A stretch of 15,375 nucleotides of DNA from Flavobacteriaceae bacterium (GCA_008081325.1 VMCO01000029.1:1-15375), one strand, 5' to 3'; numbered from the stretch's first letter, positions 6,256-13,759 are shown. The notes: generated from the sequence alone by a model not told the origin. Numbers and translations are program-made.

Positions 6256-8696
6256 AATTTAATATCCATATTTAAATTAAAAATCCTAGGACTTAAGTAG
6301 TTTGGTATACTGTATTGTCTCTTAGAGTAAACATCTCTAACCCAAGTATTTGTAATCGTATTTTGAATATTAAACATATTAAAAATTTCAAATCCAACAG
6401 AAATTTCATCAACGTTAAATAATTTATTAGAGTTTTTTACTAAATACATAATGCCTAAATCAGCTCTTTTGTAATCTGGTAATCTATTTTGATATTCGTA
6501 TGGATCAGCATAGCTAGGGGAACCACCAGGAAGTCCAGTATTGTATATTAGATTAATAAACATTTTTAGATTTGGCATATTTGGTACATAATCTTGAAAA
6601 AGAATACCAAATTTTAATCTTTGATCAGTTGGTCTTGAAATATAACCCCTGTTCTCAATATTTTCTTCTGTTTTTAGATAGCCAAAGCTAAACCAAGATT
6701 CAGTTCCTTTAACAAATTCACCATTCAATCTTAAATCTAATCCATAGGCATACCCAAAAGCATTATTATTAGCTTGATATCTAATTCTTACATTATCAAT
6801 TGTATATGGGTTTATGTCGTCTAAATCCTTATAATAAATCTCTGAATTTAATGAAAAAGGTCTTTTCCATAAATCAAATTTATATTCGTTTGAAAACACA
6901 TAGTGAGTTGACTTTTGAGCATCAACTGATGGGTTTAATTCCCCTGAATAACCTCTAAGTTCTTTGTAAAAGGGTGGTTGGTAGTAAATACCATATTTTA
7001 GGTTGAAAATCATTTTTCGATTCCATCTAGGTACGTATCCAATTTGAAATCTAGGACTGATTACCGATTTTTTATTTGAGTTACTTGAAATATCTTCACT
7101 TGAATTAACTGACCAGTGGTGAATTCTAAAACCTAAATTATAATAAATTTTATTATCATTTATATAGCTTTCATTTTCCCATTGACTGTAAAATTGAATT
7201 CTTTTGATATTAGATTCTAGTGAAGATCGAATATTTTGAAACGGAACGATTGGTCCTTCATTAGCTTCATAAGGTTGTTCAGAAATATTTGATATAAATG
7301 GTGGATCAATTAAATAACCAGCAGAATCAATTACTTCCCATTCAACAATTCTATCATTAATTTTTTCAGAAGTAAATTTTAAAGAAAAATTAAATTCATT
7401 TTTATTTCTGATTAGTCTAAGTTTAGATTCAATATTAAGAATTTGGGCATTTAAGTTATTTCTCGCATGATTTAGTTGACTACCAACTCCTTGGCTAAAT
7501 TCAACTTCACCTAAATCCTCACTACCTATATTTGAATTTACTTCAGCTAAATTATATTGTGCTAGAATATCAAAATATTCCTTTTCATTTGTATTATAAA
7601 AAGATGATATAAGACTGTAAGTGTCAAGTTGATTAGGTTTGAAATTAACAGAAAATGAGTTGAAAAAAGTTGAATACTTATCTTTCTCTTCTCCGTTATA
7701 GAATATGATTAATGCTAAAGGGTCATCTAATGTTCCAAAATTAGTTTGTCTGTTTATTGGTTTGAAATTATAATTATTTACTGAAAAATTTATAATACTA
7801 GAAACATCAATCTTTGAATTTATATTTATTTTTAAGAAGTTCTGAAGATCAAAAAAAGAAGGTTTAAAGTTAGATTTTGTTTCCTTTGAATTTACCAGTA
7901 AACTATTATCTCTGTATCTAACTCCTAATATATTTGAAATTTTATTGTTTTTGGAAATATTTTCAGAAGTGAAACTGCCTCCTAATAAGCTTGAATTAAA
8001 CCTATATTGGTTAGAGGTTGGTGATTTATACTTAATATCTAAAATTGATGACATCTTATCTCCGTAAATTGCTTCAAAACCACCTGAAGAAAATTTAATA
8101 TCGTCAATCATTTCTGAATTAATAAAACTAAGTCCCTCTTGTTGGCCAGATCTAATTAGAAATGGTCTGTAAATTTCAATTCCATTAACATAAACTAGGT
8201 TTTCGTCAAAATTTCCACCCCTTACAGAATATTGGGTACTCATTTCGTTATTAATGCTTACACCTGGAAGGGTTTTCATTATATTTTCAATACCAGGCTG
8301 TATTCCTTTTATATTTCTTAATTTTTCAGGTGAAATATTCAATATAGATTTTAGTTCTGACCTAGTTGTAGAGTTTAAAATAACTTCAGATATCTGCTCA
8401 AATTTTGTATTTAAAATTGGATTAAATTCTAAAACTTCATTTTCAGATAGCTCAAGACTGATTTTAAGTTGTTTGTGATTAATGTGACTAAATATCACAT
8501 CAATAGTTTTATTTGACTCAACTGCAATTTTATAATAACCATTTATATCGCTTGTTGAGCCTTTGTCATTGAACTGAATATTTACGTCTTTTATTGGCAG
8601 GTTTTGATCATCTAAAATTAAACCAGTTAGAACCGCTTCCTGACAATGAAGGATTGAGAAAGCAAAATATATGAAAAGTGATATAAATTTCTTCAT
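6252..8696 (-). CDS. TonB-dependent receptor with carboxypeptidase-regulatory-like domain
   Basis: Outer-membrane gated barrel for TonB/proton-motive-force-driven import of an unidentified ligand. The 814-aa protein has a signal peptide (about 1-18), then a CarboxypepD-reg-like beta-sandwich (about 21-96, ending its motif at GSTSDINGYYKI). The plug domain (about 100-230) carries the conserved LPGVSIN, YSVRGGNFDENLVYVNGI and YGDKMSSILDIKY stretches. The remainder is a 22-strand-type barrel ending in an aromatic residue (MDIKF), the usual Bam recognition end. No SusD-like partner is next to it, which argues against a classical glycan Sus system. It lies directly downstream of, and overlaps by ATGA, the M23 peptidase gene, a pairing I recognise as common in flavobacteria. 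The substrate is unknown. Confidence 0.9.
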   Translation of the reverse strand: MKKFISLFIYFAFSILHCQEAVLTGLILDDQNLPIKDVNIQFNDKGSTSDINGYYKIAVESNKTIDVIFSHINHKQLKISLELSENEVLEFNPILNTKFEQISEVILNSTTRSELKSILNISPEKLRNIKGIQPGIENIMKTLPGVSINNEMSTQYSVRGGNFDENLVYVNGIEIYRPFLIRSGQQEGLSFINSEMIDDIKFSSGGFEAIYGDKMSSILDIKYKSPTSNQYRFNSSLLGGSFTSENISKNNKISNILGVRYRDNSLLVNSKETKSNFKPSFFDLQNFLKININSKIDVSSIINFSVNNYNFKPINRQTNFGTLDDPLALIIFYNGEEKDKYSTFFNSFSVNFKPNQLDTYSLISSFYNTNEKEYFDILAQYNLAEVNSNIGSEDLGEVEFSQGVGSQLNHARNNLNAQILNIESKLRLIRNKNEFNFSLKFTSEKINDRIVEWEVIDSAGYLIDPPFISNISEQPYEANEGPIVPFQNIRSSLESNIKRIQFYSQWENESYINDNKIYYNLGFRIHHWSVNSSEDISSNSNKKSVISPRFQIGYVPRWNRKMIFNLKYGIYYQPPFYKELRGYSGELNPSVDAQKSTHYVFSNEYKFDLWKRPFSLNSEIYYKDLDDINPYTIDNVRIRYQANNNAFGYAYGLDLRLNGEFVKGTESWFSFGYLKTEENIENRGYISRPTDQRLKFGILFQDYVPNMPNLKMFINLIYNTGLPGGSPSYADPYEYQNRLPDYKRADLGIMYLVKNSNKLFNVDEISVGFEIFNMFNIQNTITNTWVRDVYSKRQYSIPNYLSPRIFNLNMDIKF

Positions 8697-10387
8697 TCTT
8701 TAATTTGCCTGTAAAATGCAGTTTTTAATTTTTTAATATTTCCAACATTGTCTTTTATTTCAACTTCCAATATGTTTTTGGAATCTGTTTTATTGATATT
8801 ATCATTAAAATCATAAGTTAAAATTCCTTTCATAGGATTATATTCTAAAAGTATCCATTTATCGTTGATAGTACCTCTGTAAGTATCAACTCCTGAACCA
8901 TTATCATTTATTTTAATCATTAATTTGGATCTGTTTGAAATCCATTGATTTTCTGACATGTTAATTAAACTAATTTCAGGAGCAATCGAATCAACTTTTA
9001 CCGTGTAGTTACCCAGGTTATTAATTTTTGCAACGATACGATTGTTTTCCTTCTTATTTGACACAAATGATGATTTTTTATTTTCTTCGATTCTAGCGAT
9101 ATAAGACTTATCTATGAGTGAATCATTATAACGATTTGTATTAAGTTTAATTGTTATCCCTTTCAAAAGTGGAATCGAGTCTTTATCAATATTTAAGATG
9201 TTTTTTTCTTCAAAAATTTGAATTTTTTTATCTGTGTAAAAAGAATTTTTCTCAATGGAAACTACCGAGTTACCAAATGATAAATTGTATGTGCTGTCAG
9301 TGTCAATATCAATCATGTTTAGTAGATTTGATTTTTTGTTTGACAAATCATTTTGTTCTTTCCATTGAATAGGTACTAGAATTTCAGAATAGTTTTTATT
9401 AAAATCAAATAATTTAATACTGTACAGATCTAATTCACTTTTTTTAATAATTTTAACAATACCATCTCCAAGTGTTCTATCATACATGTTTAGTGGGTTG
9501 TATTCTTCAATGTAAAGTTTTTGAATTTTAATCTTTTTATTTTTGTATGATGCATAATCAACGAATGTATTTATGTGTCTCCATTCATCATAGGAAAATG
9601 AATTTAAATCCATATCAAAAATTTTATCACCATCAATATTTGCTTCAATATTTGACAAACCCATCTTATTCCACGTACCATTCATTCTATCATAAGAATT
9701 CACTCCAAATCCTATAAGGCCACTTGCTTTTAAGGTGTCTGAAATAAATAAATTATCTGAAAGCTTTTTTATGTTTAATTTTTTAAAACTCGAATTTGAC
9801 CCACTGATAGAATTTTCAGGAATTTTCTTATAGTAAAGCCCTGAAACAACAGGAGGTATTGTGTCACTTACCGGGTAATTTTTAAAAGTCATTGGGTTTA
9901 AAGGTCGATCCATTTCATCTCTAAGCTCATAATGTAAATGGGGGCCAAAACTTCTACCAGTATTTCCGCTAAAACCTATTAATTCCTTTTCTGAAATTCT
10001 AATATCATTCTTTTTTGGGTAAACCCTTAGAGTGTATGATTCATTCGAGTACTGAATTTCTTTAACAATTTTTTCAATTTTAGGTGAAAACTTTTGAAGA
10101 TGTGCGTAGACTGAGGACTGACCATTATCATGTTTAATATATAATGCTTTTCCATATCCTCCATGGGTAATTTGAATTCTACTTACATATCCATCACCTA
10201 TAGAGTAAACTTTCAGACCTTCAGATCCTTTAGTTTTTATATCTATACCAGCATGAAAATGATTTGGTCGTAATTCACCAAAAGTACCTGAGAGAATAAT
10301 TGGAATTTCTAGAGGATAATCTCCAGAATTCTGGGAATATATTATTGAGTTGAAAAGAAAAAAAATTGTCAATAAATAATATCTCAT
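8693..10387 (-). CDS. M23-family metalloendopeptidase (LytM/peptidoglycan hydrolase type), exported
   Basis: Predicted zinc endopeptidase that cuts peptide cross-links in peptidoglycan. The 564-aa protein starts with a signal peptide (about 1-19). The LytM domain follows at once (about 28-165) with all metal and catalytic residues: H45-x3-D49 (HFHAGID), His96 in VYAHL, and HLH 150-152 in GPHLHYELRD. The enzyme should therefore be active rather than a degenerate activator such as EnvC. A segment at about 107-132 between the two histidine motifs is typical of flavobacterial members. The region from about 175 to 564 is a beta-rich extension without a motif I can name, ending in a conserved AFYRQ. 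The gene overlaps the TonB receptor by four bases, so the two are almost certainly cotranslated. A role in local wall remodelling is inference. Confidence 0.9.
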   Translation of the reverse strand: MRYYLLTIFFLFNSIIYSQNSGDYPLEIPIILSGTFGELRPNHFHAGIDIKTKGSEGLKVYSIGDGYVSRIQITHGGYGKALYIKHDNGQSSVYAHLQKFSPKIEKIVKEIQYSNESYTLRVYPKKNDIRISEKELIGFSGNTGRSFGPHLHYELRDEMDRPLNPMTFKNYPVSDTIPPVVSGLYYKKIPENSISGSNSSFKKLNIKKLSDNLFISDTLKASGLIGFGVNSYDRMNGTWNKMGLSNIEANIDGDKIFDMDLNSFSYDEWRHINTFVDYASYKNKKIKIQKLYIEEYNPLNMYDRTLGDGIVKIIKKSELDLYSIKLFDFNKNYSEILVPIQWKEQNDLSNKKSNLLNMIDIDTDSTYNLSFGNSVVSIEKNSFYTDKKIQIFEEKNILNIDKDSIPLLKGITIKLNTNRYNDSLIDKSYIARIEENKKSSFVSNKKENNRIVAKINNLGNYTVKVDSIAPEISLINMSENQWISNRSKLMIKINDNGSGVDTYRGTINDKWILLEYNPMKGILTYDFNDNINKTDSKNILEVEIKDNVGNIKKLKTAFYRQIKE

Positions 10388-10468
10388 TTAGCCCTAAAAT
10401 AACATATAATTACAAGTTATAAATGAAAAATTCAGAAAATTTAAAATTAAATATTTAAATTAGTTATG

Positions 10469-10477
10469 TAGTATTTG
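10469..10477 (+). promoter_or_regulatory. Possible -7 box with near-leaderless spacing
   Basis: TAGTATTTG resembles TAnnTTTG with one extra spacer base. It ends only four bases before the ATG at 10482, so a start site at the usual distance would fall at or next to the ATG. No -33 TTG is visible. The rest of the 94-base divergent gap (10388-10481) is plain A/T-rich sequence. Confidence 0.25.
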
Positions 10478-10481
10478 TGCT

Positions 10482-10772
10482 ATGGATAAAATTAAGGATT
10501 TGTTGTTAGATTTAGAGAAAAAAGTTGAAGCTAACATGAAGGAACTTTCAAGACTTAGAGAAGAAAATGATGTTTTGTTAGAGAAAAATAAAACCTTGAT
10601 AAGAGAAAAGAATAATGTTGTGTCTGACTTTGATTCTTTAGACGAGAAGTTTAAGGCTTTAAAAATTGCAAATACTATTTCGGGTAGTGAAAATAATATT
10701 AATGAAACAAGAAGTGAAATAAATTCACTTATTAGAGAAATAGATTTATGTATTTCTCAGTTATCAGAGTAA
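10482..10772 (+). CDS. Small coiled-coil protein upstream of zapA
   Basis: A 96-aa protein that is almost entirely charged coiled coil (about residues 2-65), with leucines and isoleucines in heptad-like spacing and no signal or membrane segment. The last third carries a block, TRSEINSLIREIDLCISQL (76-94), that I recognise as conserved among Bacteroidota proteins encoded next to zapA. It is separated from zapA by one base and is clearly in the same operon. Size, coiled-coil form and partner suggest a cytoplasmic division accessory protein comparable to ZapB, but there is no direct sequence support for homology to E. coli ZapB. Its function should be recorded as unknown. Confidence 0.85.
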   Translation: MDKIKDLLLDLEKKVEANMKELSRLREENDVLLEKNKTLIREKNNVVSDFDSLDEKFKALKIANTISGSENNINETRSEINSLIREIDLCISQLSE

Positions 10773-10773
10773 A

Positions 10774-11061
10774 ATGAGTGATAAGCTAAAAATTAAGTTA
10801 TCGGTTGCTAACAGAGTATATCCTTTAACAATTGATCCATCTCAAGAAGAAGGTCTAAGGCTTGCTTCACAACAGATTAACACCCTGATAAAAAAATTTG
10901 AACAGAATTATTCTGTCAGAGACAAGCAAGATGCCTTGGCTATGTGTGCCTTGCAAATTGCTTCAAGAAAAAAACAAAGTTCTTTGAATGAAGAAACATT
11001 TATTAATGATTTAGAAGATAGGTTGTTTAATCTTCTAAATACTCTTAATGATAAGAATTAA
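10774..11061 (+). CDS. zapA: Cell division protein ZapA
   Basis: FtsZ-binding protein that bundles and stabilises FtsZ filaments in the division ring. The 95-aa product has the ZapA fold: an N-terminal globular domain with KIKLSVANRVYPLTIDPSQEEGLR (residues 4-28, family-typical Y-P-L and EE-x-x-L-R pattern), then a helix with RDKQDALAMCALQIA (50-64), and a C-terminal coiled coil. Length and motif order match the family. Its stop is followed by the structured non-coding region and then rny, an order that recurs in flavobacteria as far as I recall. Confidence 0.92.
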   Translation: MSDKLKIKLSVANRVYPLTIDPSQEEGLRLASQQINTLIKKFEQNYSVRDKQDALAMCALQIASRKKQSSLNEETFINDLEDRLFNLLNTLNDKN

Positions 11062-11085
11062 GTTCTTTAAATAATATTATAAAAC

Positions 11086-11251
11086 TACCTACATTAGTTT
11101 TTTTTGTAAACTCAACGCTAATTAATTATAAAGGGTGAGTTTAGGTTGTTAAATCGTGCTGAAGTTTTTTATTCAGATTTTTGATCAGTCTTGTAGCCCT
11201 AATCCTGTTTAACTGGAGTTTAAATAAAAAAGCTTTTGTAGGTTTTTTTTT
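11086..11251 (+). ncRNA. ssrS: Candidate 6S-type regulatory RNA between zapA and rny
   Basis: The 202-base gap between zapA and rny has no open frame but folds. ACCTACA (11087-11093) pairs with TGTAGGT (11237-11243), closing the region and followed at once by T's. Inside it, a T-run from 11098 pairs with A-runs at 11226-11231, and TAAACTC (11107-11113) pairs with GAGTTTA (11216-11222). After an unpaired A/T-rich stretch, TTAGG (11141-11145) can pair with CCTAA (11198-11202), and an apical hairpin CTGAA/TTCAG (11159-11163/11172-11176) is extended by AAAT/ATTT. A long rod with a central bubble, an approximately 160-base length and a terminal stem plus U-tract is the 6S RNA plan. Location beside zapA also recurs for 6S genes in other bacteria. 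I could not compare it with a covariance model, so an rny 5' leader remains an alternative. Confidence 0.5.
11237..11251 (+). terminator. U-tract at the 3' end of the zapA-rny structured RNA
   Basis: The 3' arm TGTAGG (11237-11242) is followed by nine T's (11243-11251), as in an intrinsic terminator. There is no strong local hairpin, and the arm's partner lies about 145 bases upstream (11088-11093). Termination would therefore depend on the long-range closing stem. The run ends 12 bases before the rny ATG, leaving no room for a downstream promoter. Confidence 0.35.
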
Positions 11252-11263
11252 AAAAATAAAATT

Positions 11264-12517
11264 ATGGAAATATCATTAGGGTTAGTAGTTGTTGGAGTAA
11301 TCGGTTTATTTGTTGGTGTTGTAATAATGAGTGTTGTTAACAGAAACAAGTCTTTGAGTATGTTGAGTGATGCAAAAAAAGAAGCTGAAAAAATTATCGA
11401 AACTGCAAATGAGAAAGGAGAGAGTATAAAAAACAATAAAATACTACAGGCGAAAGAAAAATTTCTAGAATTAAAATCGGAACACGAAAAAATTATATTT
11501 TCAAGGGAGGATAAGATAAAAATAATTGAAAGAGAGATTACATCAAAGGAATCTAAAGTTGATTCGATTATAAAAAAGCATGAGCAGTTAAATTTAGATC
11601 TAGAAAAAAGAAGTACTGAACTTGAGTTAAAATTTTCCTCTTTAGAAAAGAAAAGAAAAGAAGTTGAAAAAGTAAGAAAAGATCAAATCAAACAATTAGA
11701 GGTTATTTCTGGTCTATCTAAAAAAGAAGCAAAAGATAGTTTAATAGAATCTCTAAAGAAGGAAGCTGAAAATGACGCACTTATATATGCAAAAGAAAAA
11801 ATGGAGGAAGCTGAATTAACAGTAAAGGAGAATGCAAAAAAAGTTATTTTAAATACAATTCAGAGAATTGGAGCTGAAGAAGCTATTGACAATACCGTTT
11901 CTGTATTTAATATCGAATCGGATGACATTAAGGGAAGAATAATCGGAAGAGAGGGTAGGAATATTAGAGCTATTGAATCTGCAACTGGTGTTGAAATTAT
12001 CGTTGACGATACGCCAGAAGCTATAATTCTCTCCTGTTTTGATTCTATTAGAAGGGAAGTGGCTAGAATTTCACTACACAAACTTGTCAAAGATGGAAGA
12101 ATACACCCAGCTAGAATTGAAGAAGTGGTTAAGAAAACGAAAAAAGAAATTGACCAAGAAATAATTGAGGTAGGAAAGAGAACAGTTATTGATTTAGGGA
12201 TTAATGGATTGCATCCTGAATTGATAAAATATGTTGGTAGAATGAAATATAGATCTTCATATGGTCAAAATTTATTACAACATTCAAAAGAAGTTGCTAA
12301 GTTATGCGCAATAATGGCTTCTGAAATGGGAATAGATCCCAAAATGGCAAAAAGAGCTGGTTTATTACATGATATTGGTAAAGTTCCTAGTGTTGAAAAA
12401 GATATAGAAACTCCTCATGCAATTCTTGGTATGCAATGGGCTGAGAAATATGGAGAAAAACCTGATGTTTGTAATGCAATTGGAGCTCATCACGATGAAA
12501 TTGAAATGAACTCTTAA
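11264..12517 (+). CDS. rny: RNase Y N-terminal open frame (up to the in-frame stop)
   Basis: This is what would be made if the TAA is real and not read through: 417 aa with the membrane anchor, coiled coil, KH domain and most of the HD domain, ending at HHDEIEMNS. It would still be able to reach the membrane and oligomerise through the coiled coil, and might bind RNA, but lacks the final HD aspartate and about 105 C-terminal residues. A dominant-negative effect on any intact copy is conceivable but there is no evidence for it here. The ATG at 11264 starts directly at the conserved membrane helix (MEISLGLVVVGVIGLFVG). Confidence 0.7.
   Translation: MEISLGLVVVGVIGLFVGVVIMSVVNRNKSLSMLSDAKKEAEKIIETANEKGESIKNNKILQAKEKFLELKSEHEKIIFSREDKIKIIEREITSKESKVDSIIKKHEQLNLDLEKRSTELELKFSSLEKKRKEVEKVRKDQIKQLEVISGLSKKEAKDSLIESLKKEAENDALIYAKEKMEEAELTVKENAKKVILNTIQRIGAEEAIDNTVSVFNIESDDIKGRIIGREGRNIRAIESATGVEIIVDDTPEAIILSCFDSIRREVARISLHKLVKDGRIHPARIEEVVKKTKKEIDQEIIEVGKRTVIDLGINGLHPELIKYVGRMKYRSSYGQNLLQHSKEVAKLCAIMASEMGIDPKMAKRAGLLHDIGKVPSVEKDIETPHAILGMQWAEKYGEKPDVCNAIGAHHDEIEMNS
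12515..12517 (+). other. In-frame TAA at the expected leucine codon of rny
   Basis: The codon string here reads ATG AAC TCT TAA ATT TCA CCT, i.e. M-N-S-stop-I-S-P. Family members read M-T-S-L-L-S-P. One T-to-A change in TTA would explain the stop. TAA is the normal stop of most genes in this window, so a changed genetic code is not an explanation. Confidence 0.9.
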
Positions 12518-12547
12518 ATTTCACCTATAATTCAGGTATGTGATGCA

Positions 12548-12835
12548 ATGTCAGGAGCTCGACCAGGAGCTAGAAGGCAAGTTTTAGATTCCTATATTGA
12601 GAGGTTAAAAAATCTTGAAGAAATTGCACTCAATTTTGACGGAGTTGAAAAAGCATATGCTATTCAAGCTGGAAGAGAACTTAGAGTAATGGTTGAAAGT
12701 GAAAAAATTAATGATGATGAAGCATCAAATTTATCCTTTCAAATTTCTCAAAAAATTCAAACTGACATGACTTATCCAGGTCAGGTAAAGGTGACAGTTA
12801 TCAGAGAAACAAGAGCGGTAAATATTGCTAAATAG
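12548..12835 (+). CDS. rny: RNase Y C-terminal open frame (downstream of the in-frame stop)
   Basis: The same frame resumes ten codons after the TAA at an internal ATG that is a normal methionine position of the family sequence (MSGARPGARRQV). It encodes the 95-aa C-terminal domain of RNase Y (GARPGARRQVLDSYIERL, then YAIQAGRELRVMVES, ending in RAVNIAK). The ten codons between stop and ATG still spell ISPIIQVCDA, family-conserved residues, so this is not a separate gene. Independent translation by reinitiation is possible but would lack the HD domain. It should be treated as the 3' part of rny. Confidence 0.6.
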   Translation: MSGARPGARRQVLDSYIERLKNLEEIALNFDGVEKAYAIQAGRELRVMVESEKINDDEASNLSFQISQKIQTDMTYPGQVKVTVIRETRAVNIAK

Positions 12836-13733
12836 ATTTTGATCTAGGATGAAATTTTTTCATCACATTTATCAATGCAGTATTATCTAAATGCATATAT
12901 ATTTCTGTAGTAGTAATGCTCTCATGACCCAATAATTGTTGAATTGTTTTTAGATCTGCTCCGTTTTCAAGAAGATGTGTAGCAAATGAGTGTCTAAAGG
13001 TGTGAGGGGATATGATTTTATCAATTTCAGATATTTTTGAAAGATTTTTTACGATCGTAAAAATCATTGCTCTGGTTAGTTTCTTACCATTCCTGTTCAA
13101 AAATAAAATATCCGAATAATTTGCACTTATTTTTAATTTTGATCTTGAGTTTAAAATATATTCATTTATACATTTTTTATTAATATCACTAACAGGGACA
13201 AGTCTTTGTTTATTACCTTTTCCTGTAACTTTTATAAAGTCTTCAGTAAAGAATAAATCTGAAATTTTTAATTCTGTTAATTCACTTACTCTTAATCCAC
13301 ATCCATATAGAGTTTCAATAATTGCAATATTTCTTTCAGATTCTTTTTTTGTTCTGTCAATCCTTTGTATCATTAAATTTATTTCCTCTAAAGAAAGTGT
13401 GCTTGGAAGCTTTCTCTGCTGTTTTGGTGATTCAATGTTTGTTAGTGGGTTATTTTCAATTAACTTTTCAAATAATAAATAATCATAAAAACTTCTTATT
13501 CCTGAAATTATTCTAGATTGTGAGTTGGCTTTTACCTTTTTTGATATATAATAAACAAACTCTTTAATGTGGCTTGACTCAACAAGTAAGGGGTTTATAC
13601 TGATTGATTTGTTAGTAAGAAATGATTCAAGTTTTTTTAAATCATTTTCATAGCTAATTATTGAGTTATCACTTAATCCTCTTTCTATTTTGAGGTAATC
13701 TTTAAAATCATTGATGGCGTGAATCCATTTCAT
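12828..13733 (-). CDS. xerD: Site-specific tyrosine recombinase, XerD/XerC type
   Basis: Cuts and rejoins DNA at dif-type sites to resolve chromosome dimers at division. The 301-aa protein has an N-terminal SAM-like core-binding domain (about 1-90) and a C-terminal catalytic domain. The full catalytic set is present: Arg148 (GCGLRVSEL), Lys172 (VTGKGNKQR), His244 and Arg247 (HTFRHSFATHLL), His270 (LLGHE) and the nucleophile Tyr279 (TTEIYMH). The length, the close similarity to housekeeping Xer proteins and the position opposite aroQ argue for the chromosomal enzyme rather than a phage or integron integrase, and no att repeats or mobile genes are nearby. XerC versus XerD cannot be settled from one copy, so the symbol is provisional. 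The 3' end overlaps the convergent rny by eight bases. Confidence 0.88.
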   Translation of the reverse strand: MKWIHAINDFKDYLKIERGLSDNSIISYENDLKKLESFLTNKSISINPLLVESSHIKEFVYYISKKVKANSQSRIISGIRSFYDYLLFEKLIENNPLTNIESPKQQRKLPSTLSLEEINLMIQRIDRTKKESERNIAIIETLYGCGLRVSELTELKISDLFFTEDFIKVTGKGNKQRLVPVSDINKKCINEYILNSRSKLKISANYSDILFLNRNGKKLTRAMIFTIVKNLSKISEIDKIISPHTFRHSFATHLLENGADLKTIQQLLGHESITTTEIYMHLDNTALINVMKKFHPRSKSI

Positions 13734-13759
13734 AGTGTATCAATCTCTAATAAATTTAA

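Larger units (their letters stand above)
11264..12835 (+). pseudogene. rny: Ribonuclease Y gene interrupted by one in-frame TAA
   Basis: RNase Y is a membrane-anchored endoribonuclease that starts mRNA decay. Read straight through, this locus encodes 523 codon positions, the normal family length. It has a membrane helix (4-25), a long coiled coil (about 35-195), a KH domain (GRIIGREGRNIRAIE, 224-238), an HD hydrolase domain (His340, HD 369-370, HH 409-410, Asp427 in VCDA) and the C-terminal domain ending in VIRETRAVNIAK. Codon 418 (12515-12517) is TAA between EMNS and ISPIIQVCDA. Relatives have leucine there, so TTA to TAA is a one-base change. Both sides stay in the same frame with no other lesion. 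It is therefore either a very recent nonsense mutation or a base-call error. The product up to the stop lacks Asp427, the last HD metal ligand, and would not be expected to be active. It overlaps the convergent xerD gene by eight bases. Confidence 0.85.

Noticed and set aside
11209..11436. Minus-strand open frame across the rny start and the structured RNA.
   Set aside because: It is an antisense shadow of the rny membrane helix and coiled coil. The runs of F, L, I and T mirror A/T-rich codons on the other strand.
12515..12517. Genetic code change or selenocysteine-like recoding to explain the rny stop.
   Set aside because: TAA ends most of the other genes here, so it is a normal stop, and TAA is not a selenocysteine codon. 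A mutation or base-call error is simpler.
12518..12547. Frameshift in rny.
   Set aside because: The ten codons after the stop and the whole C-terminus are in the same frame as the N-terminus. No insertion or deletion is needed.
12828..13733. Tyrosine recombinase as the integrase of a mobile element.
   Set aside because: It has the length and full sequence of a housekeeping Xer protein, sits opposite aroQ as in other flavobacteria, and has no tRNA, direct repeats or cargo genes nearby.
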